Shown: positions 1 through 7,473, counted from the first letter of the stretch. The stretch: 11,215 nucleotides of DNA from Dunaliella salina (GCA_002284615.2 MU070331.1:61088-72302); one strand, 5' to 3'. Notes: generated by a model not told the origin, from the letters alone. A program made the numbers and translations.

Positions 1-26
1 TGTGTGTGTGTGTGTGTGTGTGTGTG
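1..26. repeat. (TG)n microsatellite at left edge
   Basis: Thirteen uninterrupted TG units open the window, and the tract probably continues beyond it. The same repeat appears at 846-919 and 11132-11211. Confidence 0.97.
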
Positions 27-780
27 ACATTCCACTCAGGTAAACCTGAGTCCGAATTCGTTTTCTCAGAACGTACTTAAATGAAGGGAAGGCAGACACA
101 TCATATGTATTGTCGCTTGCGAAGTGAGCCCCGCCCTGCACACACAAGCGGAGGAGGCACTAATGAGGCGCCTCATCAGATCACTCTCATCAGGTCTCGT
201 ACTTGTACTCTCCCTCGTATTGTGGTGTGCTCAGTTGTGTCACCCACACACAATTGTAATATACACAAGCTCGCACAGCAACAAGACCACAGCAGCGGCA
301 CGCTTAACAACGCTGAATATACAGTGGCTCAGGGGTGTGCCACACCTCGGATCCCTTGACTGAGGCGCAATTTCCCATCGCGGAAATCTGATCTGCTGAC
401 CTTTGGCAGCCAATTCAAGCTTTCTCTGCCCTGTCAAAATTTGGTACAAAGAAAAGTCTGGATTTGATGCTGGCTCCGATTCTGTAGGTATGAAGCTTCT
501 CTTTTCTCGTGGCCACAGATTTGAGCACCATGTGATGTGCAAACTGTAAGCGGATCCTTGAAATTTGCAACAGCTATGCAGAGGTAATTCCAATTTGCTA
601 AAAGTGAGTATATGTTAAGGAATAATCACATTGCAGGCGGCACATGGGAACCGCCCTGAGTCGACCGCTGAGTAATTTGATACCACTCCTTAATAAATAC
701 TAGCATATAATTTTTAGAATTCAACCTTTCTCCTGTTCCAGCCTCAATCACTTTCGTAGACTAGACAGCGTCACGAGTGC
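27..780. other. Stretch without a supportable gene
   Basis: I see no recognisable protein family here. A perfect 8-bp inverted repeat with an AA spacer sits at 34-51 (ACTCAGGT-AA-ACCTGAGT). The plus frame 124-363 would give 79 residues with a leucine/valine-rich segment near residues 18-40 that could pass for a signal anchor, but neither its codon pattern nor its context supports a gene. A minus frame at 240-593 (117 codons) has no recognisable motif. The part from 600 to 740 is AT-rich. Confidence 0.5.
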
Positions 781-843
781 TGTTTTTTCTGGAGTTATCA
801 TTAGGGGGAATGGGCATCTGCTTTAGTTTGTTTGAGTCACCTC

Positions 844-845
<2 letters not shown>

Positions 846-927
<82 letters not shown>

Positions 928-1015
928 CGTGCGTGTGCTCGTGCGTCTGCTTGTGCGCGTGCGCGTGCGTGTGTGCGTGCCTGCGCAGGCGTGTGTTTGA
1001 GCATGCATGTGTGTC
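846..1015. repeat. (TG)n tract grading into (CG/TG) imperfect repeat
   Basis: A pure (TG)37 run covers 846-919. It passes into (GC)n at 920-928 and then imperfect TGCG/TGTG units to about 1015. The whole stretch alternates purine and pyrimidine, the composition known to favour left-handed Z-DNA. All frames through it give Cys-Val or His-Thr repeats, which I read as artefacts and not proteins. Confidence 0.95.
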
Positions 1016-1023
1016 GTGTGTAC

Positions 1024-1357
1024 GCCCAGCAATTGATGATTTCCAAACAATCATGATATCATTGATTGGGTTAACAAGTATCGGCGCGGGGTCCTTTCGT
1101 CCATGTTGTCCATCCGGGGAGAAGCTGGCACAGGAGAGGTCCCGGAAGTTGGTGCGGTGGAGGTATTGCTCGTGCACTAAGCTTAGAAGTGGAGTGATCT
1201 CAGCTTGGGCCTGCGTTCCTGCATGCTGACCTCCTCCCTGCAGGTAGTCCATGCGTATGTGTGGCCCCATTCTGAAATGTTGGATAGCTTTCTCTGAGGT
1301 TAAGGGGTGGGTCTCGAGTTTTCTTAACAGGGCCTCTCCATGGCAATGTCACGGGTG
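1024..1357 (-). CDS. Doubtful coding fragment, unrecognised
   Basis: A minus-strand frame is open from about 1357 down into the (TG)n tract. Its non-repeat part has a protein-like composition (segments such as LLRKLETHPLTSEKAIQHF and EQYLHRTNFRDLSCASF). I do not recognise the family. It has no clear start, and its 3' end only dissolves into His-Thr repeat. A different minus frame at 1350-1523 is rich in Lys, Arg and Glu and could be a neighbouring exon or the same decayed gene after a frameshift. It could be a host exon, an old mobile-element fragment or chance. Confidence 0.25.
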
Positions 1358-1707
1358 CCCGAGGTCGGTAGAGGCCAACTTGCTGGAGTAGACTTCTGTG
1401 TTTGTTTTTCTCTTCACCAGTGCAGAACTGGTGGGACTCACTCTCAGCTTCAGCTCTGACTATTCGGTCTTTCCTTATTGCACGCTGGCTTTTGCCCAAT
1501 GTAGACTGCTTCTTCGTCTTCACAATCTTGGTTTTGAGGAATTGTGACAGATATCCTCAGAACAAGCTATTGCTGTGTAGAAAGTGCCTGTATCATCTAA
1601 AAGTGAGGAACAACACTCGCCTCTGTTCCCTACCCTTTTGCTAAGACATCCCTAATCATGACCGTTAGACGTACTTTCTATTTTTGCTGCACCTGCGCTG
1701 GCTCACA
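1358..1707. other. No supportable feature
   Basis: Short frames occur on both strands but nothing in them matches a family I know. The right edge meets the 3' end of element A. The 9 bases at 1699-1707 (TGGCTCACA) recur at 7101-7109 and are a weak candidate for A's target-site duplication. Confidence 0.4.
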
Positions 1708-1739
1708 TGCTAAAAAAGTAAAAAGTAAAGTCAAAGTCT

Positions 1740-1759
1740 ACGCTGGACACAGCCAGCGT
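1740..1759 (-). other. 3'-terminal hairpin of element A
   Basis: A perfect 7-bp stem (ACGCTGG/CCAGCGT in element sense) with a 6-nt loop lies just upstream of the T-rich 3' tail. It directly follows the family block CCTTAGTGCACG. Equivalent hairpins occur in B, C, E, F and G. By analogy with other non-LTR elements it may be the RNA structure recognised by the reverse transcriptase, which is an inference. Confidence 0.7.
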
Positions 1760-1838
1760 GCACTAAGGAAAGACCCAACACTTGGAGCTGGATCTAATAG
1801 CCAGCCCCACCAATGAAAGCAAGCTACAGTAACCCAAG

Positions 1839-2709
1839 CTAAGGCGTGTCCGGCGGGGTGTCGGCCATCCGTCCAGCTGCGGTTTTTCTTCTCCTGCAAG
1901 CAACCAAATCAGTAGCCCTACCCCCCCAAAACACCATTGCTGAAGTTGCTAAAATGGATGACATTTTTGGTGCTGTGAACTGTTGTTAGGGTTTTTACAT
2001 CGTGATAGTGGAGCTTTTTTGCAGTTTTGTGGGCTTTGTCTTTGGTTAGGCCAAGTTTGCAGAGGGGATTAATAGTTCAGGGGTTGATAATGGTTCCAGC
2101 GACTTCAATGAGTAATGTGACTCTGTTATTGCGGTGTCTGCCCCGGAGAGTTTTGGTGCTTAAGCGAGAGATTTTGTGCAGTGAGGAGAGTCTGTTTAGG
2201 CTTGGTGTCAGAGCAAAATTTAAGCTCGATGAGGTGATATGATCAAGAATTTCCATCTCCAAGGAAATTAGCCTGTCTGTATTGTATGCATCCATGGTGG
2301 CGATCTATGACCCATTTTTCTTTGCTGAGTACTTCACGTGAAGTGCGCTACAGAAGCTGAATGCTTGATGGTGTCTATTTATGTGCATCCTATTTAACTG
2401 TGGGTGCGTGCATCTGAGTAGGGTATGGGGAGTGCTATCAGGTGCGCCACGTAGAGTGCAGAGAGCGGGCCCAGGGTGGTTATTGAAGAGTCTGGCATGC
2501 TTGCCATTGTATAAGGAGTCTGTTCGATACTTGAGGACATTGGTCTGCTCTTTGAGGGTTACAGCTTTCATATGCCAGCAGGTTCTGTCAATTCCTGCAG
2601 CTATAAGTGCTAAGGTTTGCTGTTCCCAATTTGTGATTTTCATCCATAAGATGTTTTAGTTTGTCTCGGAGGTTTGAAAGGGGCCAGTATTCTGCACGAG
2701 GGTTTCGTG
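1839..2709 (-). pseudogene. Element A C-terminal part: linker, zinc finger, nuclease remnant
   Basis: In coding order this holds the linker after RNase H (WPLSNLRDKLKHLMDENHK near 2690-2630), a helical segment (VTLKEQTNVLKYRTDSLY), a degenerate zinc finger and a nuclease remnant. The finger reads CTLRGAPDSTPHTLLRC, where copy C has CPVC and copy F has CPSC, so one cysteine is lost. The stretch after MDAYNTDRLISLEMEI, including the PD half of the PD-(D/E)xK motif, is deleted relative to copy C. The second half (HLIELKFCSDTKP in a shifted frame near 2230) remains. At least two frameshifts separate these parts. The tail ends ADTPPDTP-stop, a decayed form of the PPDPH tail. It is homologous to copy C at 3680-4803. 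Confidence 0.8.
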
Positions 2710-2720
2710 TTGTGACAGGT
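2710..2720. repeat. Left target-site duplication of copy B (11 bp)
   Basis: TTGTGACAGGT is repeated exactly at 3434-3444 and flanks copy B. With one copy kept and B removed, element A's frame is continuous, as expected for a true duplication. Confidence 0.9.
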
Positions 2721-2740
2721 ACTTGGTACTTGCTCCCCTG

Positions 2741-3269
2741 CCCAGCACCAAACCTGCCCTGATGCTTTCTTTGTGCGCCCTCTTCCAGGCAGACAAACTC
2801 ACCTTGATCCTTCCAAGATCCCTCCTCAAGACAGGGACATACATCTTGTTGAACTAAAATTCTGTCCTGACACAAACCCCTTCATCACTTTTGAACGTGC
2901 AGTGACCCAACATTCTCACACCATTACCAGACTTAAAACCTGCAGCTCAAGAAATCCATAAAGGAACAACAAAATAACTTTACACATCATCTAATTAATT
3001 GGTGTAACCAGTACCAATTACAATGAATATCCAATTAAACCGCTTACAAACCTGGGCCTCACCAAACAAAGAGCAAAATAACTAGCAGCCAAGCTTAGGG
3101 ACCATACCATCCAAAGGATTTAATCACTCTCAAAAACACCTGACACGCTCTTTGTTACCAAGGGGCTTCTGGGAGGGGGTTTGCTGGGCGTGCGGCGGCG
3201 GAGGACGGGAGGAGGAGAGTCTGGGCGTCAAGAGGCATGGCGAGCAGCAACCCTCCAGATCCCCACTAG
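2741..3269 (+). pseudogene. Copy B: C-terminal nuclease domain, decayed
   Basis: This encodes the restriction-like PD-(D/E)xK nuclease end of the family protein. CPDAFFVRP (Arg of the usual RPD changed to Cys) is followed by SGRQ/PGRQ-type linker residues, LDPSKIPPQDRDIHLVELK and FCPDTNP. The catalytic pair is expected to be the Asp of PD and Glu/Lys of VELK. Frame is lost after SSRNP by an in-frame stop near 2959, with further stops and shifts to the end. The last codons read SNPPDPH-stop (TAG at 3267-3269), agreeing with F and G. Its nearest relative in the window is copy F at 8313-8830. Confidence 0.85.
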
Positions 3270-3320
3270 TTCCGTTTCTAGCTCTCTCGTAGGTTAATTG
3301 TGTCTAGTGTAGGTTTTGAG

Positions 3321-3336
3321 GGCCTCTGGTGAGGCC
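3321..3336 (+). other. 3' UTR hairpin 1 of copy B
   Basis: GGCCTC-TGGT-GAGGCC is a perfect 6-bp stem with a 4-nt loop. The motif CTGGTGAGGCC is conserved in the 3' UTRs of E (near 5455-5467) and F (near 8237-8250). Next to it, at 3345-3368, is a short GCTAGCTT tandem repeat. Confidence 0.6.
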
Positions 3337-3390
3337 ACTGCTTCCTTGCTAGCTTGCTAGCTTGTTAGTTAGTGGACCTTCCCTTAATGC

Positions 3391-3410
3391 ACACGGCCTC
3401 TGGCTTACGT
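3391..3410 (+). other. 3'-terminal hairpin of copy B
   Basis: It follows CCCTTAATGC. The arms ACACGGCC and GGCTTACGT pair imperfectly around a short T/C loop and are followed by AGAC and the T-rich tail, in the same position as the hairpins in A, C, E, F and G. Confidence 0.55.
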
Positions 3411-3433
3411 AGACTTTTCCTTTTTCTTTTCTT

Positions 3434-3444
3434 TTGTGACAGGT
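3434..3444. repeat. Right target-site duplication of copy B
   Basis: TTGTGACAGGT is identical to 2710-2720. The boundary to the T-rich tail is uncertain by one or two T residues. Confidence 0.9.
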
Positions 3445-3466
3445 GCAGCTAGCCAGTGGAGATGAG

Positions 3467-3477
3467 AGAAAGGGTTT
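3467..3477. repeat. Left target-site duplication of copy C (11 bp)
   Basis: AGAAAGGGTTT is repeated exactly at 4897-4907. In element A both copies fall on the codons for NPF just after RNase H. Confidence 0.9.
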
Positions 3478-3478
3478 G

Positions 3479-4803
3479 TTTGTTGCCTGCATAAACGCTT
3501 CAGAAGGCCCTGTCCACTTCTACAAAGTTAAATCACACAGTGGCATCCTTGATAATGAAGGCGCAGATGCCCTTGCCAACCAAGCAGCTATGTTGCCTGA
3601 TGAAGCAAACACCTCACTCAACCAAGCAGAAACTCCTTTTTTCCATTTATATTGGCTTGCCGCATCTGTCAAAACACATAGCTCTCACACAAAATACTTG
3701 CCCCTCTCAAACCTCCAGGACAAACTCAAGCAAGTATTGCATGAAAAACAACAAAGTGGGAGCAGCAAACCTCAGCACATATAGCTACCAAAATTGGCAG
3801 AGCCTGCTCAGTATGTCCAATGCTCACCCCATTGCCAATTCAAAAATCAGACATGCTTCCTGGCACATGAAATCTGCAACCCTCAAAGAATAAACCAATG
3901 TCCTCAAATGTCGAACAAACACCCTTTACAATGGCATACATGCCAGATGCTTCAGTGGCTACCCTGGGCCTTCTCTTTGCCCTGTTTGTGGTGCACCTGA
4001 TAGCATCTCCCATACCCTAATAGGTAGCACCCTACTAGGTAGTAGTACTCAGATGCACTCACCCACAGATAAACAGGATGAATATCAATTGCCACCATCA
4101 AGCACTCAGCATATGTGGTGAAGCAATTAGCAAAGGGGACATTGGATCTTGCATCGTCTGTATAGATGCATGTAATACAGAGCGACTACGCTCCCTGGAT
4201 ATGGAAATTCCAAACACTTCCCATTGACACATTCCACATTGGCTGTTTCCATCAAGACAAGCACCAAATACACAGCTCAGTCACCCTGACGGCATTACAG
4301 TTTTACCCCTAGAAGGTAGAGACTCCACACATCATCTGCAGGATATGAATCCTAAAGACAGAGATATCCACCTTATTGAGCTCAAATTTTGTTCTGACAC
4401 CAAACCCGAGCAAACCCACCACATTGCACAGAATCAGCACAAACACACCATTGAAAGTTTACGCACAAGACTTCTTTGGGGCACGCACCGCAATAACAGA
4501 GTCACACTACATATCATACTAATCGGAGTTGCTGGAACTATCTTCAATCCCTACACTATTGATCCCCTTTGCAAACTTGGCCTATCCAAAGACAAAGTTC
4601 ACAAGACTGCCAAAGAACTCCACTATGACACTGAGTCCCTAACAAAAATTCACAACACCAAAGATGCCATCCAGTTCAGTAACATAAGCAATGGGGGTTT
4701 GGGGGAGGGGGCTATGGGGAGAGTTGCATACAGAACAGCGAGGCGCGCAGCTGGACGCAGGACCGACGACCCGCCGGACCCTCATTGCCTGGGCTGCTCA
4801 TAG
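3479..4803 (+). pseudogene. Copy C: RNase H C-terminal part, zinc finger and nuclease
   Basis: Starting inside RNase H, VHFYKVKSHSGIL and NEGADALANQAA (fourth catalytic Asp) are followed by WLAASVKTHSSHTKYLPLSN and a frameshift near 3770. ANLSTYSYQN, then LKCRTNTLYNGIHARC, lead to a finger CPVCGAPDSISHTL near 3978-4020, with a small duplication of GGTAGCACCCTACTAGGTAG type disturbing the last ligand. Several stops follow. The nuclease part has HPDGITVLPLEGR near 4285-4320 and, in the open frame 4345-4803, RDIHLIELKFCSDTKP, then TLHIILIGVAGTIFNPYTI. The end reads DPPDPH followed by CLGCS-stop, so the ancestral stop after the PPDPH tail has been lost. The frameshifts and stops make it inactive. 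Confidence 0.85.
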
Positions 4804-4869
4804 CTAGCCTTCTTTGGTGGGGCTCACTGTTAGTGCCAGTGCTAACTGTTGGGTCTTTCCTTAATGCAC

Positions 4870-4885
4870 GCTGGTAAGTGCCAGC
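4870..4885 (+). other. 3'-terminal hairpin of copy C
   Basis: GCTGG-TAAGTG-CCAGC is a perfect 5-bp stem directly after CCTTAATGCAC and about 10 bp before the insertion boundary. It is the same structure as in A, with a different loop. Confidence 0.7.
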
Positions 4886-4896
4886 ATAGACTTACT

Positions 4897-4907
4897 AGAA
4901 AGGGTTT
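4897..4907. repeat. Right target-site duplication of copy C
   Basis: AGAAAGGGTTT is identical to 3467-3477. Confidence 0.9.
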
Positions 4908-5361
4908 TCAGCCTGGTTGAGTGTGGTGTCAATTTCATCAGGCACAATAGCTGCTTGAAGTGCAAGAGCATCTGCGCCTTCATTACTAAGGATACCACAA
5001 TGTGATTTGACTTTGTTGAAGTGTACAGGGTTGTCTGATGCAGAAATGTGAGTCGTTATTTCTTTGAGTACTGGTGAATGTAAGTGGGCGGACATGCCCA
5101 TGGGTCTTAGTACCTGGTTTCTGATCTGATTCAGTGCGGAATAACTGTCAGTTGCAAGTGAAGTATGCCCTCGCTGTAGAGCCATCAAAATTGCAGCGAG
5201 CTCTGCTCTGAACTGTAGAAGTGGGTCCATGGCCCTTAGGGTCTATTGTGCAGGTGATAATTTCAGAGGAGTGGATGTCTTCCGGGATGAAAAATGATGA
5301 ACCTGCCTGTTGCGTAATCCTGTTGTCAGAGTTTATGACACTGCCATCTGTAAATGTCAGT
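4897..5361 (-). pseudogene. Element A: ribonuclease H domain
   Basis: This is an RNase HI-type domain, which removes the RNA strand of RNA/DNA hybrids during retrotransposition. All four acidic positions can be seen: D in LTFTDGSVI (near 5347), E in FRAELAAILMAL (near 5208), D in SLATDSYSALNQI (near 5145) and D in ILSNEGADALALQ (near 4970). The basic KVKSH motif precedes the last one. The first motif lies in a different frame from the rest, with a shift near 5236-5245. A TGA in frame sits just upstream of LTFTDGS. The domain is cut at LNQAENPF by copy C and continues at 3466 and then 2709. Copy E is inserted just before its N-terminus. This is the best-preserved catalytic domain in the window, but it is not expressible as one frame. 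Confidence 0.9.
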
Positions 5362-5370
5362 TGTCACCAG
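5362..5370. repeat. Left target-site duplication of copy E (9 bp)
   Basis: TGTCACCAG is repeated at 5470-5478 and flanks the 99-bp insert E. Confidence 0.75.
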
Positions 5371-5469
5371 AAAGAAAAGAAAAACATAAGGAAAAAAATT
5401 CTATGCAAGCCAAAGACCACGTGCATTAAGGGAAGAACCCCTAACCAAAGTTAGAGGCCTCACCAGGGG
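5371..5469 (-). mobile_element. Copy E: 99-bp 3'-end-only insertion in A
   Basis: In minus orientation it reads CCCCTGGTGAGGCCTCTAAC, the TTCCCTTAATGCACG block, the terminal hairpin and a T-rich tail. It is nearly identical to the 3' UTR end of copy F at 8170-8250, with no coding sequence left. The 9-bp direct repeats at its ends and the continuity of A across it support a severely 5'-truncated retroelement insertion, not a rearranged fragment. Confidence 0.85.
5403..5422 (-). other. 3'-terminal hairpin of copy E
   Basis: In element sense, ACGTGGTC and GGCTTGCAT pair around TTT with one bulge and G-U pairs, as in F at 8183-8202. It directly precedes AGAATTTTTTT. Confidence 0.6.
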
Positions 5470-5478
5470 TGTCACCAG

Positions 5479-5865
5479 TTTGGGACCTTTGGTTGTAGGG
5501 GATGCAGGAATGGTTAAATGTTAGGTCTAATGTTTTTTTGTCGGCTGCAGATTTCGAAAAGGTTGTGTGTGTGTCATGATGCACTAGTGTAAACTTCTTC
5601 CTTCATGTGCTAGGTGCTTTAAAGAGAGGGGAGTGTTATGGTTCCCTGCAACCCGTTGACTGCTGCCATGGTACCATTTCCTTTTGGGAACCTCACGTTG
5701 TAAATTCTTGAGCCATTTTGGGTTATTATGGAAGAGACTTTGCTTTCCCTCATTATTCCGGATGGCAATTAGCTGCATGTGTCTTCTAATTTTTTCAGGA
5801 GGAGCGAGAGGGAGAAGGTAAGTCTGGTTGGTGGCATGGTAAACTTTCCGAGGGGAATTTGGCAA
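5479..5865 (-). pseudogene. Element A: linker before RNase H
   Basis: This is coding-like minus-strand sequence continuous with the RNase H domain once E is set aside. The clearest segment reads PPEKIRRHMQLIAIRNNEGK, then a NNPKWLKNLQREVPK segment (about 5800-5665). After it come SLKHLAHEGRSLH and a stop near 5584, then a decayed stretch to 5479. I cannot name a fold for it. Its place between the methyltransferase-like region and RNase H shows it belongs to the same protein. A separate ATG-initiated protein here is unlikely because the frame simply continues, through a shift, from the upstream region. Confidence 0.6.
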
Positions 5866-6200
5866 GGACTATGGCATGGTCAGGGTTGTGTGAGAAATTG
5901 CATGCATCCTTTTTTGGTCCATCCCATCTGGCTGCGGAGGAGCATGAAAGCAGTAGTTGTGGTTGTTGTGCTTGCGATTGAAGACAGGGCATGCATGACT
6001 AGGTAGTAGGTGAATTCGTCACCATAGGCATGGTGGAAAAAGGAGAAGCCTGTGAATTTTGTTCCGAACATATCAGTGATGGTCCCAAATATCCTGTCTC
6101 GAGCATAAGGGCTCCAGTACGCTTTGAAGTGGGTGCCGTAGTCAAGGTGGCTGGCAAGCATTTCTTGGGTAACCAGGGCATGGGTGAGGGCTTGTAAGGA
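5795..6200 (-). pseudogene. Element A: possible N6-adenine methyltransferase-like domain, decayed
   Basis: Reading down the minus strand: LTHALVTQEMLASHLDYGTH, FKAYWSPYARDRIFG, DMFGTKFTGFSFFHHAYGDE, a helix-like LVMHALSSIA, a Thr run, AFMLLRSQMGW, and after a frameshift near 5883 DHAIVLAKFPSESLPCHQPD. The arrangement (aromatic strand, a four-residue turn where NPPY/NPPF would sit, helix, hydrophobic strand ending in a polar turn, then a second hairpin) resembles the catalytic region of NPPY/F-type N6-adenine methyltransferases of the PCIF1 kind. The turn reads HHAY, so the catalytic Asn-Pro-Pro would be lost. The alternative that YGDE is a ruined YADD reverse-transcriptase box is less likely because the flanks do not fit. 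The methyltransferase assignment is by pattern only. Confidence 0.4.
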
Positions 6201-6460
6201 TGTGCAAAGGCATGCGCAAAGTGTGTGTTGGACTCTTATATTTTTAGGTTGCCCTTTCCGAGGTGGGAAGTGTACCTATGTGGAAGACCCATAATTTCAG
6301 TACCGTCATCTTGAACAGGTGGCTGCATGGAGGTGTGCAGACCAGCTTGCCTGGCCGCTGTGTATGCTTGAAGCAGAATTTGCAGGCGGCGAGGGGTGAC
6401 ATTGCCTGCACATTTTCTTTGGTGTCATATACATGCAGCTTGAGTGGTAAGGTTACAAGG
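6200..6460 (-). pseudogene. Element A: weak upstream coding remnant
   Basis: The minus frame reads LPLKLHVYDTKENVQAMSPL, then ACKFCFKHTQRPGK, VCTPPCSHLF, and on to GTLPTSERAT-stop near 6245. Its start shares a 13-nt block (TTACCACTCAAGC in minus sense, near 6449-6437) with fragment H at 7671-7659, where the encoded residues are TTQAC. The two CxxC pairs might be a small zinc site or chance. Short GGTTACAA units repeat at 6450-6468. Confidence 0.35.
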
Positions 6461-6479
6461 TTACAAGGTAAGTTTTAGC

Positions 6480-7200
6480 CTTCAGCCATGAAGTCTGGCT
6501 GCTCAGCTTTCTCTAGAAAACCAAGTGAATGCAGTATAGAGCACAGGCAGAAGAAAAAACACAGGTAAAAAGCAGACATGTAAAAAAGAAACATGGCAGT
6601 GTCTGCATGTAAGGCAGAAAAGCAAGCAGCAAAAAGGGAGCATGCAAAATAGAAGTAGCTCGAGTTATTCGATAAAGTGCACAGTCTGTCATCATGCTCA
6701 GGTACCTTGCACACGAATACAGGTTTCCACAGTACTCAACCAAGCCCAGAAAATTGCCATTTATGCACAGAGCTGGCGCGTGTTCTGCCCACAAGGGCAA
6801 GGAATATGCAGTTCAGCGCTCAAACCACAAAGGAAAACAGCGCACTCACAAGCGCCCGCGGCCAAGGGACCTCAAGCGAATTCTGTCTACATGGCCCCAA
6901 GGTATGAGAGCCCGGGTTCCCTCACACATTGTGCACCATGCAGCACGCGCACACACTGTGAACTGCCCTCAGACACGGCCCCTCGTGAGTCCCCTGCCTT
7001 ACAATGCCAGCTTGACCCCCGAGCTACATACCACAAGCCTCAGTGTGGCCCTCACTAAGCCCACTCCACAGCTCATTCATTCATTCATCATGTTCGGGCT
7101 TGGCTCACAGCTTGCTCGTGTGCACGCTCTTGATGCTCACTCCCTTTGCCTCTTCTTTTCCTTCTCGCGCCTGCGCTTGAGTTGACGGACTGTAAGTGAG
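6480..7200. other. Stretch without a supportable gene
   Basis: Frames open on both strands here are compositionally biased (Phe/Cys-rich on minus, His/Pro/Thr-rich on plus) and match no family I know. (TTCA)4-type repeat units lie at 7074-7088. A consensus-like splice donor AAG-GTAAGT occurs on the plus strand at about 6466-6473, but no exon supports it. TGGCTCACA at 7101-7109 matches 1699-1707. Confidence 0.45.
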
Positions 7201-7215
7201 GGCGCGGGGGTATCC

Positions 7216-7473
7216 TCAGGGTACTGTGTCGGCAGTGGACTTTAGCCATCCAACCAGCACGCAGGCAAAAAGCTGCTGTTCTTCCAAGGTAGGGAGGCTC
7301 ATTGGGTGCTGAGACAAACACTGTAGCAAATATGGTTCTGATGTTGGAATCCTGAGCGTTGCGGCCGCTGAAGAAGGCCCAGTCCTCCGGATGCAGCAAC
7401 CTCCTCCAAACCAATCGAAGTCATCACTAGTGTAGGACCTGTCATGCTGGTCATTGCTGTGGTTAGCTGCCAT
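7216..7473 (-). CDS. Unrecognised small open frame
   Basis: An ATG-initiated minus frame of 85 codons begins MAANHSNDQHDRSYTSDDFD and has a C-terminal half with LPTLEEQQLFACVLVGWLKS. That hydrophilic start followed by a helix-like, Leu-rich segment is more protein-like than its surroundings. I do not recognise it. It could be a first exon of a host gene, an N-terminal piece of a mobile element, or chance. It ends at a TGA in the sequence GTACCCTGAGG. Confidence 0.25.
   Translation of the reverse strand: MAANHSNDQHDRSYTSDDFDWFGGGCCIRRTGPSSAAATLRIPTSEPYLLQCLSQHPMSLPTLEEQQLFACVLVGWLKSTADTVP

Larger units (their letters stand above)
2721..3433 (+). mobile_element. Copy B: 5'-truncated element inserted in A
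   Basis: This 713-bp plus-strand insertion lies within minus-strand element A. It begins inside the nuclease coding region and ends in a T-rich tail (CTTTTTCTTTTCTTTT), with 11-bp direct repeats on both sides. 5' truncation plus a target duplication plus a low-complexity 3' tail is the signature of target-primed reverse transcription. It is closely related to copy F, much more so than to A or C. About 22 bp of A separate its right duplication from the left duplication of copy C. Confidence 0.9.
3478..4896 (+). mobile_element. Copy C: 5'-truncated element inserted in A
   Basis: This 1,419-bp plus-strand copy starts part-way through RNase H and ends just after a terminal hairpin (…GCATAGACTTACT). 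It is flanked by 11-bp duplications and belongs to the same subfamily as A. Because it is uninterrupted, it shows the subfamily's domain order directly: RNase H, linker, CPVC finger, PD-(D/E)xK nuclease, PPDPH tail, 3' UTR. It lacks the long T tail seen in A, B and F. Confidence 0.9.
1712..6460 (-). mobile_element. Element A: old multidomain retroelement with three nested insertions
   Basis: Coding similarity runs on the minus strand from about 6460 to 1839, then a 3' UTR, a terminal hairpin and a T-rich tail (seen on the plus strand as an A-rich stretch at 1712-1735). In element order: short Cys-containing segment, methyltransferase-like region, linker, RNase H, linker, zinc finger, nuclease remnant. 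It is interrupted by E (5371-5469), C (3478-4896) and B (2721-3433), each with a direct repeat. Omitting the C and B inserts makes the frame read on from RNase H (ending near 4897) through 3466-3445 to the linker at 2709, matching copy C residue by residue. A also has its own frameshifts and an internal deletion, so it is dead and older than its guests. The 5' end is not defined. The right boundary given is only where recognisable similarity stops. Confidence 0.8.

Noticed and set aside
124..363. Small secreted or membrane protein with a hydrophobic N-terminal segment
   Set aside because: One leucine/valine-rich stretch in 79 codons is weak evidence, and an overlapping frame of similar length exists.
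845..919. Telomeric or subtelomeric repeat
   Set aside because: The unit is a simple TG dinucleotide, not the TTTAGGG- or TTTTAGGG-type repeat of green algae and plants.
777..1270. Long frames through the (TG)n tract giving Cys-Val or His-Thr repeat proteins on both strands
   Set aside because: Dinucleotide repeats are open in several frames by composition. There is no start context, family similarity or flanking coding support.
5880..6161. Reverse transcriptase YADD box at YGDEF
   Set aside because: The upstream and downstream RT motifs are missing and the spacing to a GL..N..K-like motif is poor. The methyltransferase-like layout fits better, although it is also unproven.
6466..6473. Plus-strand splice donor AAG-GTAAGT
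   Set aside because: No convincing exon precedes it and the sequence lies within a minus-strand element remnant with GGTTACAA repeats.
6694..7185. A 163-residue plus-strand protein
   Set aside because: Composition is His/Pro/Arg/Thr-rich, with overlapping equally long frames in other phases and no recognisable motif.
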